Shown here: positions 51,918-61,833 of the stretch, in pieces | Layout of the letters: every line of letters starts with the position of its first letter | Numbering within the stretch: the stretch's first letter is position 1 | Source: Sulfitobacter sp. DFL-14 | GTDB taxonomy: Bacteria > Pseudomonadota > Alphaproteobacteria > Rhodobacterales > Rhodobacteraceae | Assembly: GCF_003335585.1 (NCBI RefSeq) | Contig: NZ_QBFD01000029.1 | Span: 1 to 64,000 of the forward strand | Direction of reading: 5' to 3' | DNA: 64,000 nt | Made by a program: the position numbers and the translations under genes | The notes under the pieces: model-generated | Database searches by the model: none | The model's input: the letters and a program-made list of their open reading frames with translations, nothing else | Told to the model about the DNA's origin: nothing

Positions 51918-52520
51918 TCAGCCCTCGTCCTTTTCCACCCCGTAGTCCTGAAACAACTTCCCCTGCATCATGAAAAAGGCGAACATTGCCACAGGCAGGC
52001 CGAAGGTCTTGAAATAGACCCAGGTCTCGGTCGCGAAACTGCGCCAGATCAGCTCATTCGCCACCGCGAGGCCAAAGAAAAACAACATCAGCCGCCGGGT
52101 CAGCAGCATCCAGCCCCCGTCCTGCAAGGGCATCATCTCTTCCATCACGTATTTCAGATAGGATTGCCCGCGCAGCAGCCCCACGGCGAGGATGCCGCCA
52201 AACAGCAGATAGATCATCGTCGGTTTCATCTTGAAGAACCGGTCATCGTTCAGCCAGACGGACAGCCCGCCAAACACCACCACCAGGATGACGGTAGCCA
52301 CCTGCATCCGGTTCAGCTTGCCGGTAAGCGCCCAGATCGCCCCGGTCGCCGCGACCAGCAGCGGGATAAAGGCGGCGGTCACCACGATGAACCCCTCGTA
52401 ATCGGTCCCGCCGATGCTGAATGTCCTGTCCTTGAGCCTGAGATAGGCGACAAAGAACAACAGGATCGGCCCGTATTCGAGGGCCGATTTCACAAACGGG
52501 TTCACTTCCCTGCGCGCCAT
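51918..52520 (-). CDS. yciB: Inner-membrane septation protein YciB (IspZ)
   Basis: 200 residues from ATG 52520. Five hydrophobic segments; ALEYGPILLFFVAYLRLKDR at the front and the IYLLFGGILAVGLLRGQSYL / NELIWRSFATETWVYFKTFG motifs are typical of YciB/IspZ. It keeps the cell envelope normal and was named for a role in septation. It ends at the twin hairpin R6. Confidence 0.9.
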   Translation of the reverse strand: MARREVNPFVKSALEYGPILLFFVAYLRLKDRTFSIGGTDYEGFIVVTAAFIPLLVAATGAIWALTGKLNRMQVATVILVVVFGGLSVWLNDDRFFKMKPTMIYLLFGGILAVGLLRGQSYLKYVMEEMMPLQDGGWMLLTRRLMLFFFGLAVANELIWRSFATETWVYFKTFGLPVAMFAFFMMQGKLFQDYGVEKDEG

Positions 52521-52534
52521 GTCATGCTGCTCCT

Positions 52535-53437
52535 TTATCCGCCCATTTCCACTATCACAGCACCCGCTGCGATCAATGCCATCAGTGCCACCCGGCGCGG
52601 GCCAACTGTCTCTTTCAGAAAGACAACGCCGATCAGGGCGGCAAAGACTGTCGATGTCTCGCGCAGCACGGCCGCCTCGCCCACCTTGTCGAGCCTTGTG
52701 GCCATCATGATCGCGCCAAAGCTGGCAAAGGCCACCAGCCCGCCGATCAGCCCGCGCAGCATCAGCGGCCCCGGTTCGGGCGGTTCCGCCATCCGCCGCC
52801 AGCGCAGCGCCGCGATGACAGGCATCACCAGCCCGTCGATCATGAAAAACCATGCCAGGAAGGTAAAGGGATTCGCCGTGGCCCGGATGCCATAGGCGTC
52901 AAAGGTGGTATAAAGCGCCACGAAAAGCCCGGTCAGCACCGCCAGCCCCAGCGCCGCGTTCAGCGTGTCACGCTGTGCCTCAAGCTTGCGCAGGTTATAG
53001 ACCGCAAGGCCAAAGATCCCCGACAGCAACACCGCCACGCCCAGCCATTGCACCCCGGTAAAACGTTCGCCAAAGATCAGATAGGCCCCGATCACCGCGA
53101 ACAGCGGCCCGGTGCCGCGCACCACCGGATAGACCACCGTATAGGCCCCCTTGGTATAGGCCCAGGCCTGCAGCAGCTTGTAGACGATGTGTATCGCCCA
53201 GGCCCCGACAAAGATCACCCACATATGCGGCTCGGGCCAGGGCACCACAAAAAGCGCAAAGGGTGCGGCCATCGCACAATAGCAGAAATCAATCGCGCCG
53301 CGGGTCATCCAGGGGTCGTGACGCCCTTTCTGCAAGGCGCCGAAAACCGCATGCAGGACAGCCGCGGACAAGGCCAGGAACAGCGCCATCTGATGCCCGG
53401 CAGCGGTCCCTTCGATGGCAAGCAGCCAGTCGGTCAT
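52535..53437 (-). CDS. EamA/DMT-superfamily transporter
   Basis: 300 residues with about ten helices; ATTAN-type domain repeats (TKGAYTVVYPVVRGTGPLFA and TRLDKVGEAAVLRETSTVFA). Lies 14 bases upstream of yciB on the same strand, so probably one operon. Substrate unknown. Third EamA protein in the window. Confidence 0.87.
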   Translation of the reverse strand: MTDWLLAIEGTAAGHQMALFLALSAAVLHAVFGALQKGRHDPWMTRGAIDFCYCAMAAPFALFVVPWPEPHMWVIFVGAWAIHIVYKLLQAWAYTKGAYTVVYPVVRGTGPLFAVIGAYLIFGERFTGVQWLGVAVLLSGIFGLAVYNLRKLEAQRDTLNAALGLAVLTGLFVALYTTFDAYGIRATANPFTFLAWFFMIDGLVMPVIAALRWRRMAEPPEPGPLMLRGLIGGLVAFASFGAIMMATRLDKVGEAAVLRETSTVFAALIGVVFLKETVGPRRVALMALIAAGAVIVEMGG

Positions 53438-53703
53438 GCCCGGCCACCCGCAACCGGCACGGCACCGGTAGAATCACACCTGTTCAAGATGAAAGCTCCC
53501 CGATGCAGGAGACCCAATACGAAGATCCGGCCAGGGCGTTTCCGGATACCCCGATGCCATGTGCTGCGCCGGATGTGGGCTCCGGTGCGGCCTGCGCGCC
53601 GCCTGCGGTCCTTGCCCTTCTGCCGGCACAGCGGGTGCTCATCATCGTGGCAAGGGCCGCAAAACGGACCCCGCCGGTCGCGGGGGGCAGGCAGGATTGA
53701 CCG

Positions 53704-55212
<1,509 letters not shown>

Positions 55213-55317
55213 GGGGGGTCTCCGTTCCGGTTTCCCCTGATCTATAGGCTCGCCTGCCGGGATGGAAGGGCGCCCCGCGCAATTGACATGCCCGCGCGCG
55301 CGTTTCACCAAGGGTCC

Positions 55318-56196
55318 ATGATACGCTGGCTGATCCTGATCCTTGCCCTCACGGTCCAACCCGCACTGGCCGATGCGCCGGGGCGGATGTGTTCATCGGG
55401 CAAATGGGGCCATGTGGAATGCATCCGGCCCGCGCATTTCGTCTATGACACCTGCAATGCCATTCGCAGCTTTGCCGACCGCCACAGGCTGAACCGCGAC
55501 TTCTTTGCCCGGCTGATCTGGCAGGAAAGCCGGTTCGATCCGAATGCCCTGTCCCACGCCGATGCCCGCGGCATCGCGCAGTTCATCCCCTCCACCGCTG
55601 CGCTGCGGGGCCTGAAAGACCCCTACAACCCCGCCGAGGCGCTGGAGCATTCGGCGCAATACCTCGCCGAAATGGTCGCGCGCTATGGCAATGAAGGGCT
55701 GGCCGCCATCGGCTACAACGGCGGCGAAAGGCGCGCCGAAGGCTTTCTGCAAGGCGGCGAACTGGCCCCGGAGACGGTGAATTACGTGCCCGTCATCACC
55801 GGATTGACCGCCGAGGACTGGCGCGACACCCCGCCAAAGCGCCATGACATGCGCCTGTCAAAGACATCCGCCTTTCTGCCGGCCTGCTATGAGATGGCCC
55901 GCAACCGCCGAATCACCGCGCTGGCCCGGCCCGAACCACGCGTGAAACCCTGGGGCGTGCAGGTCGCCTTTGCCACCTCGAAAAAACTGGCCCGCGCCCG
56001 GGTGATCGAACGCACCAGCACCTGCCGCGCGGCGGTACAGGGCGAAAAGACCGATCTGATCTACAAGAAGAACCGTGTCTCGGGCAAAAAGGGGTACTAC
56101 TTTGCCCAGTTCGGGCGCAACACCCAGGCGGGCGCGCGCAAACTGTGCGACACCCTGCGCCGCCAGCGCTGCATCTGTCTGGTGGTGCAGAACTGA
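55318..56196 (+). CDS. Lytic transglycosylase (SLT) with C-terminal SPOR-like domain
   Basis: 292 residues from ATG 55318, signal peptide to about 18 (ALADA). The SLT domain reads [20 protein letters not shown], with catalytic Glu in [20 protein letters not shown] and [11 protein letters not shown]. The C-terminal part ([20 protein letters not shown]) resembles a SPOR-like, wall-binding fold. Cleaves peptidoglycan glycan strands in the periplasm. Its 3' end is followed by the broken twin hairpin R7. Confidence 0.9.
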   Translation: MIRWLILILALTVQPALADAPGRMCSSGKWGHVECIRPAHFVYDTCNAIRSFADRHRLNRDFFARLIWQESRFDPNALSHADARGIAQFIPSTAALRGLKDPYNPAEALEHSAQYLAEMVARYGNEGLAAIGYNGGERRAEGFLQGGELAPETVNYVPVITGLTAEDWRDTPPKRHDMRLSKTSAFLPACYEMARNRRITALARPEPRVKPWGVQVAFATSKKLARARVIERTSTCRAAVQGEKTDLIYKKNRVSGKKGYYFAQFGRNTQAGARKLCDTLRRQRCICLVVQN

Positions 56197-56203
56197 ACCG
56201 GGC

Positions 56204-56240
56204 GGAATTTTCGAAAATTCCGGCCCGATCTTTTCGAAAG
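56204..56240. terminator. Twin-hairpin element R7, second hairpin truncated
   Basis: First hairpin GGAATTTTCGAAAATTCC (56204-56221) is intact. The second starts GATCTTTTCGAAAG and should continue AAGATCG, as in R8, but instead runs into GCGATTGTATACTTGAC, the beginning of AT-richer DNA. This marks the left edge of an insertion at about 56240. Confidence 0.7.
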
Positions 56241-56264
56241 GCGATTGTATACTTGACAAACCCG

Positions 56265-56480
56265 TTAGTTCTTGGCGCGGTACTGTCGTAGCTGATCACT
56301 GACAACAGCTTCGATATCGATCCCAAATTCAATGGCAGCGTCGCCCCAACCGGATTTATCAAGCTGGTGGCGAACGCCATCGACCAACGCAAGAACAGCT
56401 TCATCCTTACTTAGCCCAGAAACGCTATCAACGTTGTCATCAACGTATTCACGGCAGATGCCGCCGATATCTTCAGCCAT
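56265..56480 (-). CDS. Small acidic protein of the DUF3800 island
   Basis: 71 residues, acidic, predicted helical: EDIGGICREYVDDNVDSVSG near the front and GWGDAAIEFGIDIEAVVSDQ later. No family recognised. It overlaps the upstream 49-residue gene by 8 bases, so they are one unit. Acidity and size suit an antitoxin or adaptor, but this is speculation. Confidence 0.6.
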   Translation of the reverse strand: MAEDIGGICREYVDDNVDSVSGLSKDEAVLALVDGVRHQLDKSGWGDAAIEFGIDIEAVVSDQLRQYRAKN

Positions 56481-56622
56481 TATCCAACTCCTTCTTATCG
56501 CTCAGCTTCTGCTTCACTAACTTACCCAGCTTCTCATTGAACTTCGCCTCGCCGCCGGCTGTCTCTAACTCACGGGTGGCTTCTTTGAAACGTTCCAGTT
56601 GACTATTTTCGCCAGACACCAT
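56473..56622 (-). CDS. Very small charged protein of the DUF3800 island
   Basis: 49 residues from ATG 56622, SQLERFKEATRELETAGGEA followed by KFNEKLGKLVKQKL; an upstream in-frame start at 56718 overlaps the divergent gene and adds an unlikely leader. Its start is only 12 bases from the DUF3800 start on the other strand. I recall similar short helical proteins near DUF3800 genes but cannot confirm this. Confidence 0.55.
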   Translation of the reverse strand: MVSGENSQLERFKEATRELETAGGEAKFNEKLGKLVKQKLSDKKELDNG

Positions 56623-56630
56623 GCTATACT
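56599..56630 (+). promoter_or_regulatory. Candidate promoter of the DUF3800 gene
   Basis: TTGACT (56599-56604) and TATACT (56625-56630) fit -35/-10 hexamers but the 20-base spacer is long. The -10 is 4 bases from the ATG, implying a leaderless mRNA, or the start is a TTG at 56599. Confidence 0.3.
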
Positions 56631-56634
56631 CTTT

Positions 56635-57387
56635 ATGAAAGATTTTAATCCACCGCCTACGCCCATACAAGACTTTGCCATATTCGCAGACGAAAGCGGC
56701 ATCAGCAACGATCGCCACATGTTAGTTGGGGCAACAATAGTTCGCAGGCGGTACGTTGAGTTACTCTATCGAGAGGTTCACGAATTTAGAATAAAAAACA
56801 AAATGTTAGCTGAGTTAAAGTGGAGCAAGGTATCCAACCAGAAGCTTCAAGAATACAAAGAGTTAGTGGATATATATTTCGATTTCTGCAATCGTGGAGC
56901 AATCGCATTTCGTGCAACCACGTTTGATAATCACTTATGGGACCACAAGCGTTTCAACGATTGCGACCCAGACCTTGGAATATCGAAATTGTATTATCAA
57001 ATGCTTTTGCATCAAGTTGTAGGTCGGTATGGCGATCTTGCTTCATTATACATTTGCCTAGATCGAAGGTTGAGCAGCACGCCATTAGAGAAGCTTCAAA
57101 GAATTCTGAACGCAGGTGCGGGGAAAGAATACAAACTCACATTTGGCCCTGTTCGTACGCTCACTGCCAAAGATTCCAAAAAGGACGACATTCTTCAAAT
57201 TAATGATGTTATCTTAGGAGCTGTGTCTGCATACAAGAATGAGCGACATAAAGCCAAAGATGCGAGAGCGGCAAAAACCGAACTTGCAATGTATGTGTTC
57301 GCACGATCGGGGCTAACCTCCTACGATGTTGACAGCCCGTCAACCAGTACGAAGTTTGCGATCTGGAATAGGCAGCCAAGAAGGTGA
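56635..57387 (+). CDS. DUF3800 domain protein, predicted RNase-H-like nuclease
   Basis: 250 residues from ATG 56635 (a TTG at 56599 would add 12). QDFAIFADESGISNDRHMLV is the family's first strand with the YxDESG-like acidic motif; LAELKWSKV, YICLDRRL and LQINDVILGAVSAY carry the other acidic positions of the RNase-H-like fold. DUF3800 proteins are common in phage, plasmid and defence neighbourhoods; their function is not established. Codon use is AT-richer than elsewhere. Confidence 0.8.
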   Translation: MKDFNPPPTPIQDFAIFADESGISNDRHMLVGATIVRRRYVELLYREVHEFRIKNKMLAELKWSKVSNQKLQEYKELVDIYFDFCNRGAIAFRATTFDNHLWDHKRFNDCDPDLGISKLYYQMLLHQVVGRYGDLASLYICLDRRLSSTPLEKLQRILNAGAGKEYKLTFGPVRTLTAKDSKKDDILQINDVILGAVSAYKNERHKAKDARAAKTELAMYVFARSGLTSYDVDSPSTSTKFAIWNRQPRR

Positions 57388-57440
57388 GGCAAGAGCCCCA
57401 TACATCTAGGACCTTAAGCGGTCTACGCACGAAGGCGTTC

Positions 57441-57463
57441 TCCTGACATCATCAGGATTTTCG
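57441..57463 (+). terminator. Terminator-like hairpin after the DUF3800 gene
   Basis: TCCTGA-CATCA-TCAGGA followed by TTTT, 53 bases past the stop codon. Confidence 0.5.
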
Positions 57464-57498
57464 ACATATGGTGGCTCTTATGAAACCTTACCATATGT
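57464..57498. repeat. 9-bp inverted repeat at the right side of the island
   Basis: ACATATGGT and ACCATATGT flank a 17-base spacer (GGCTCTTATGAAACCTT). Could be an operator, a recombination site or a remnant of the island's end. Confidence 0.4.
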
Positions 57499-57583
57499 AG
57501 TGTTTTTCGCAAGAAGAATGCCTATTAGTGTCGATATTAATCGGTGTGTTTAGTTAGGACCTTGATAAGTAAGGTGCCCGCCG

Positions 57584-57883
57584 CTATTTCCGCCGCAGGT
57601 AGGCGTAGGAGGCATAGCCCCGGACATCGCGGGATTCCGCCAGTGTCACCGCGCACCACCGGGTCGGGCCGGTGGATTCGCAGCGCCCCACATCCACCTC
57701 GGTCCCGTTCGGCATCCCCAGAAGCTCGACAAAACCGGTGCCGGGGCCTGCCCGCAGTTTGAGCATATCGCCCTCTTCAACGCCAAACACCTCATAGCGG
57801 CCCGGCGATATGCCCGCCGAGGGTTGCGCGCAGCCACTGACGATTGCGCTGCTCAACAGCACGGCTCCGATCCATCCTCGCAT
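57584..57883 (-). CDS. SH3-domain lipoprotein
   Basis: 99 residues with a lipobox (SAIVSGCAQ, Cys at 18), so a small lipoprotein. The rest is an SH3b-like domain: LKLRAGPGTGFVELLGMPNG and RWCAVTLAESRDVRGYASYA. Lies downstream of the NuoEF-fusion gene on the same strand, an arrangement I recall from formate dehydrogenase loci. Confidence 0.8.
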   Translation of the reverse strand: MRGWIGAVLLSSAIVSGCAQPSAGISPGRYEVFGVEEGDMLKLRAGPGTGFVELLGMPNGTEVDVGRCESTGPTRWCAVTLAESRDVRGYASYAYLRRK

Positions 57884-58010
57884 GACATTCTCCTTTGGCG
57901 GCTTCGCCCCCCTTTTGGCAGTGCTTTGCCGCGAAGAAAACCGGCATCGAACAGGCGGTGGCAGATTTCCACCGCCGCCTGCCGGATCAGTTCGGCAGCG
58001 CGGCGGGAAC

Positions 58011-58053
58011 CGGAATTTTCGAAAATTCCGATCCGATCTTTTCGAAAAGATCG
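58011..58053. terminator. Twin-hairpin element R8, behind the NuoEF-fusion gene
   Basis: GGAATTTTCGAAAATTCC (58012-58029) and CGATCTTTTCGAAAAGATCG (58034-58053), 11 bases beyond the minus-strand stop. It is the intact reference form for the broken R7. Confidence 0.7.
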
Positions 58054-58063
58054 CTGTGCCGCC

Positions 58064-59776
58064 TCAGATCTCGTCGGGGAAATGCTTCATCACCATCCGG
58101 ATCGGATTCGGCGCCGCCTGCCCCAGCCCGCAGATCGAGGCATCGACCATCGCGGTGCTCAGCTCTTCCAGCAGGCCGGTATCCCAGCGCTCCGCCTGCA
58201 TCAGCTTGACCGCCTTTTCGCAGCCGACCCGGCAGGGCGTGCATTGGCCACAGCTTTCATCCTCGAAGAACCGCAGCATGTTCAGCGCCGCTGCCCGGGC
58301 GCTGTCAGCCTCCGAGAGCACCACCACCGCAGCCGACCCGATGAAGGACCCATGCGGTTGCAGCGTGTCGAAATCCAGCGGGATGTCGTCCATCGAGGCG
58401 GGCAACAGCCCCGAGGACGGCCCGCCCGGCTGATAGGCCTTGAACGCATGGCCCTCTGCCATGCCGCCCGCGGCCTTGATGATGTCGGTGATGGTGGAAC
58501 CCGCGGGCAGCAGATACATCCCCGGCTTTGCCACACGGCCCGAGACCGAATAGCTGCGCAGCCCCTTGCGGCCGTTCTTTTCGGTGCCTGACAAAACCTC
58601 CGGCCCCTCGCGGCACACCTTTGCGACCCAGTGCAAGGTTTCGATGTTATGCACCAATGTGGGCCGGTCAAAGATGCCCACCTGCGCCACATAGGGCGGC
58701 CGGTGGCGCGGGATGCCGCGCTTGCCCTCAATGCTTTCGATCATCGCGGATTCCTCGCCGCAGATATAGGCCCCGGCCCCGCGCCGCAGGTCGATATACC
58801 CCGCCTCGACGATGCCCGCCGCCTCCAGCGCCGCAATCTCGCGCGCAAGGATTTCCAGCACCGCCGGATATTCGTCGCGCATGTAGAGGAACACTTTTTC
58901 CGCCTCGACCGCCCAGGCGGCAATCAGCATACCTTCCAGAAACAGATGCGGCGTGCGTTCCAGATACCAGCGGTCCTTGAAGGTGCCCGGCTCGCCCTCG
59001 TCCCCGTTGACCGCCATGTAGCGCGGCCCGGCGTTGCCGCGCACAAAGCCCCATTTCTTGCCCGAGGGGAAACCGGCGCCGCCAAGACCGCGCAGCCCGC
59101 TGTCCAGCACCTTTTGCTGGACCGCTTCCCAGTCGCCGTTCAGGCGAAGGTCCGCAAGTGTCTCGTAACCGCCAGCCGCCGCATAGGCCGCATGATCCTC
59201 ATAGGCCGGCACATGGGCATGGGTGTCACCCGCCGCGATGGCCGCCTGCACCTTTTCCGGTGTCGCGTGATCGATGTGGTTATGGCCGATCTCAAGCACC
59301 GGTGCGGTGTCGCAGCGGCCCATGCAGGGCGCGCGCAGGACGCGGACCTGAGCCGGGTCCAGCCCCTCCTCCAGCGCGGATTTCAGGGCCTGTGCGCCCG
59401 CCAGCTCGCAGGACAGGCTGTCGCAGACGCGGATGGTCAGCGCGGGCGGCGGGGTTTCCCCCTCTTTCACCACGTCGAAATGCGCATAAAAGGTCGCAAC
59501 TTCATAGACTTCGGCCATCGACAGGCGCATTTCCTCGGCCAGCGCCCGCAGATGCGCAGCCGACAGATGGCCAAAGCGGTCCTGGATCAGATGCAGGAAT
59601 TCGATCAGCAGGTCCCGGTTGCGGGGCCGGTCGCCCAAAAGCGCGCGCACCTCGTCCCAGGGCCCGTCCTGCAACTGACGCCCCTTGGTGTGGCGCCGGC
59701 CCTTGCCCTTGCCCGATTTCCAGACGCCTTTTTCCGGCCCCTTGCCCTTGGTGTCCTTGTGATCGTCCAGCGCCAT
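58064..59776 (-). CDS. fdsB: NuoE-NuoF fusion, formate-dehydrogenase-type NAD-linked beta subunit
   Basis: 570 residues from ATG 59776 (AAGGGGAC upstream). Residues about 45-200 are a NuoE domain with [2Fe-2S] ligands in CDSLSC and CMGRC. The NuoF domain has FMN loop GLGGAGFPSGKKW, NAD loop NGDEGEPGTFKDR, GAGAYICGEESAMIESIEG and [4Fe-4S] ligands ESCGQCTPCRVGC plus ICGLG. In FDH it passes electrons from the molybdenum subunit to NAD. No alpha subunit is in the window. Confidence 0.88.
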   Translation of the reverse strand: MALDDHKDTKGKGPEKGVWKSGKGKGRRHTKGRQLQDGPWDEVRALLGDRPRNRDLLIEFLHLIQDRFGHLSAAHLRALAEEMRLSMAEVYEVATFYAHFDVVKEGETPPPALTIRVCDSLSCELAGAQALKSALEEGLDPAQVRVLRAPCMGRCDTAPVLEIGHNHIDHATPEKVQAAIAAGDTHAHVPAYEDHAAYAAAGGYETLADLRLNGDWEAVQQKVLDSGLRGLGGAGFPSGKKWGFVRGNAGPRYMAVNGDEGEPGTFKDRWYLERTPHLFLEGMLIAAWAVEAEKVFLYMRDEYPAVLEILAREIAALEAAGIVEAGYIDLRRGAGAYICGEESAMIESIEGKRGIPRHRPPYVAQVGIFDRPTLVHNIETLHWVAKVCREGPEVLSGTEKNGRKGLRSYSVSGRVAKPGMYLLPAGSTITDIIKAAGGMAEGHAFKAYQPGGPSSGLLPASMDDIPLDFDTLQPHGSFIGSAAVVVLSEADSARAAALNMLRFFEDESCGQCTPCRVGCEKAVKLMQAERWDTGLLEELSTAMVDASICGLGQAAPNPIRMVMKHFPDEI

Positions 59777-59960
59777 GTCACGTCCCCTTGTGCCCTGCCC
59801 CCGAGGGGTTTCGCCGACCCTAGCAAAACACGCCACCGCCCCACGATCAAAAAGCGACGATTTCACCGCAGTTTGCGCGGGGCAATTCCGAAATCCCTGT
59901 CTTTGCGTGGCCGCATTTCGCCTATAAGAAACTCCCGACCGTGAAAGGAGCCGCGACACG

Positions 59961-60974
59961 ATGCCTTGGTTTGTCTTTGCCAGCCTGCTGCCTGCGGGGC
60001 TTTTGGCCCTGGCCTGCCTGCTGGGCGGCATCTGGCCACTGCTGGCGGTGCTGTCGATCACGGTCTTTGTCTTTTTCATGGACAAGCTGCCGCGCCGGGC
60101 CCAGGTCAGCGATGCGACGGGGCGCGCGCTTTGCCTGACCTTGGCGTTGGTGCATTTCCCGTTATTGGCACTTGGTGTTTGGGCGCTGGCGGCGGGGCAA
60201 CACCTCGACCTCACCGACAAGCTGCTGATCTTTGCGGGGCTGGGGCTGTTCTTTGGCCAGGTTTCCAATTCCAACGCGCATGAGCTGATCCACGCGGGCC
60301 GCCGGTTGCCCCGGCGCATCGGTGTGGCGATCTATGTCTCGCTTCTGCATGGGCATCACGTTTCGGCGCATCTGCGGGTCCACCATGTGCACGCCGCCAC
60401 CGATGCGGACCCCAATTCGGCCCCCATGGGCATGGGGTTCTGGCGCTATTGCGGCCATGTGCTGCGTGGTGAATTCACCGCAGGGCTGCGCGCCGAGACG
60501 GCACATCGCGCCCGCGCGGCGACATCCCCCCCGGCATGGAGCCACCCCTACCTCGGTTATCTGGCCGGTGCGGCGGCGGCGCTGCTCTGTGCCTTCCTGC
60601 TGGCCGGGTTCACGGGTCTTGTCGTCTATGTCGGGATTGCGGCCTATGCCCAGTGGCAGCTGCTGCTGTCGGATTACGTGCAGCACTACGGGCTGCGCCG
60701 CCGGGTGCTGGAGACGGGCAAACCCGAGCCGGTCGGCCCGCAGCACAGCTGGAACGCGCCCAAATGGTATTCCAGCGCGATGATGCTGAACGCGCCGCGC
60801 CATTCGGATCACCACATGCGCCCTGCCCGCGCCTTTCCGGCGCTTGAGGTCACCCCCGAAACCATGCCCGTCCTGCCCCACAGCCTGCCGGTGATGGCGG
60901 TGGTGGCACTGGTGCCGCCACTCTGGCACCGCCTCATGGATCGGCGCGCGGCGCGCTGGCAGGATGTCGCGTGA
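59961..60974 (+). CDS. AlkB-family alkane 1-monooxygenase / membrane fatty-acid hydroxylase-type diiron enzyme
   Basis: 337 residues with several membrane helices and three His boxes: NAHELIH, HVSAHLRVHHVHAAT and NAPRHSDHHMRP, the eight diiron ligands. Typical AlkB is about 400 residues, so this belongs to a shorter branch. Rubredoxin is absent nearby. Divergent from the NuoEF gene. Confidence 0.85.
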   Translation: MPWFVFASLLPAGLLALACLLGGIWPLLAVLSITVFVFFMDKLPRRAQVSDATGRALCLTLALVHFPLLALGVWALAAGQHLDLTDKLLIFAGLGLFFGQVSNSNAHELIHAGRRLPRRIGVAIYVSLLHGHHVSAHLRVHHVHAATDADPNSAPMGMGFWRYCGHVLRGEFTAGLRAETAHRARAATSPPAWSHPYLGYLAGAAAALLCAFLLAGFTGLVVYVGIAAYAQWQLLLSDYVQHYGLRRRVLETGKPEPVGPQHSWNAPKWYSSAMMLNAPRHSDHHMRPARAFPALEVTPETMPVLPHSLPVMAVVALVPPLWHRLMDRRAARWQDVA

Positions 60975-61024
60975 TTCCGCGATGACCACTGGCAGCGGCA
61001 GCGGCTTTCTGGCACTCTGACCCC

Positions 61025-61429
61025 ATGAAACATATCGCCCTGACCCTGTCGCTCCTGCTTGCCCTGCCCGCCCTGCCTGCCGCCGCGCAGGACCTGATGA
61101 CAGCAGAGGAATTCGACGCCTACACCCGGGGCAAGACGCTCTTTTACGGGCGCAACGGCAGCGCCTATGGCGCGGAAGTCTACCACGGGAACCGCCGCGT
61201 CGAATGGTCCTTTCTCGACGGGGAATGCCGCGCGGGGGAATGGTATCAGGACGGCGAGCTGATCTGTTTCGTCTATGAAGACAACCCCGCTCCGCAATGC
61301 TGGAGCTTCTCACGCGGCACCGGCGGGCTGATCGCACGCTTCGAGAACGATCCGCAGACGACCGAGCTTTATGAAGCCCGGGATGTGGGCGAGGAAATGC
61401 TCTGCCTCGGTCCGAAGGTCGGCGTGTGA
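61025..61429 (+). CDS. Secreted hypothetical protein, first of a tandem pair
   Basis: 134 residues with a signal peptide (to AAAQ, about 22). Mature part: EFDAYTRGKTLFYGRNGSAY, VEWSFLDGECRAGEWYQDGE, LICFVYEDNPAPQCWSF. Strongly similar to the next protein; Cys pairs (C-R, LICF, QCW, MLCLG) are shared. Family not named; likely periplasmic and disulfide-linked. Confidence 0.75.
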   Translation: MKHIALTLSLLLALPALPAAAQDLMTAEEFDAYTRGKTLFYGRNGSAYGAEVYHGNRRVEWSFLDGECRAGEWYQDGELICFVYEDNPAPQCWSFSRGTGGLIARFENDPQTTELYEARDVGEEMLCLGPKVGV

Positions 61430-61824
61430 AACCGCTGCTGGCAGCGCTGCTGCTCTGCGCGGGCATGGCGCAGGCGGAACCGCTGGACACCGCAGAGGCC
61501 TTTCAGGGCTATGTCGGCGGCAAGACCATCTATTTTGATCGGGGCGACGGGCGCGGCGTGACCGCTGCCGAAAGCTATCTGGAGGACCGGCAGGTGCGCT
61601 GGTCCGAACGGGGCGGCACCTGTATCGAAGGGCAATGGTATGCCGAGGGCGGGCTGATCTGCTTTACCTACGAAAACAACCCCGACCCGCAATGCTGGGA
61701 AGTGGAGCGGACCGCAACCGGGCTGGTGGCGGTGCTGCGCAACGGCGGCTTCCCGACCCGGATTTTCGAAGGTGATCCGGGCAATGATCCCTTTGAATGC
61801 CTGGGGCCTAAGGTCGGCGTCTGA
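61426..61824 (+). CDS. Secreted hypothetical protein, second of a tandem pair
   Basis: 132 residues from GTG 61426 overlapping the previous stop. Signal peptide to about 16 (AQAEP). Shares QGYVGGKTIYFDRGDGRGVT, VRWSERGGTCIEGQWYAEGG, LICFTYENNPDPQCWEV and the end ECLGPKVGV with its neighbour, so the pair arose by duplication. Confidence 0.75.
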   Translation: MKPLLAALLLCAGMAQAEPLDTAEAFQGYVGGKTIYFDRGDGRGVTAAESYLEDRQVRWSERGGTCIEGQWYAEGGLICFTYENNPDPQCWEVERTATGLVAVLRNGGFPTRIFEGDPGNDPFECLGPKVGV

Positions 61825-61833
61825 GCCAGCGCC

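Larger units (their letters stand above)
56241..57570. mobile_element. AT-rich island carrying a DUF3800 module
   Basis: About 1.3 kb whose base composition drops sharply relative to both sides. It starts in a broken terminator element and holds three genes (two small on minus, one on plus), a terminator-like hairpin and an inverted repeat. No integrase or transposase and no clear target-site duplication was found; the right edge, near 57570, is less certain. Confidence 0.6.

Noticed and set aside
53503-53700. Possible 65-residue gene between the EamA gene and ftsY (plus strand)
   Set aside because: There is an ATG and normal length, but no ribosome site, a biased Ala/Pro content and no recognisable pattern; could be real but not supported.
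56241-57570. Integrase, transposase or tRNA-attachment site for the island
   Set aside because: No such gene and no tRNA end was seen; I call it an island only on composition and the broken hairpin.
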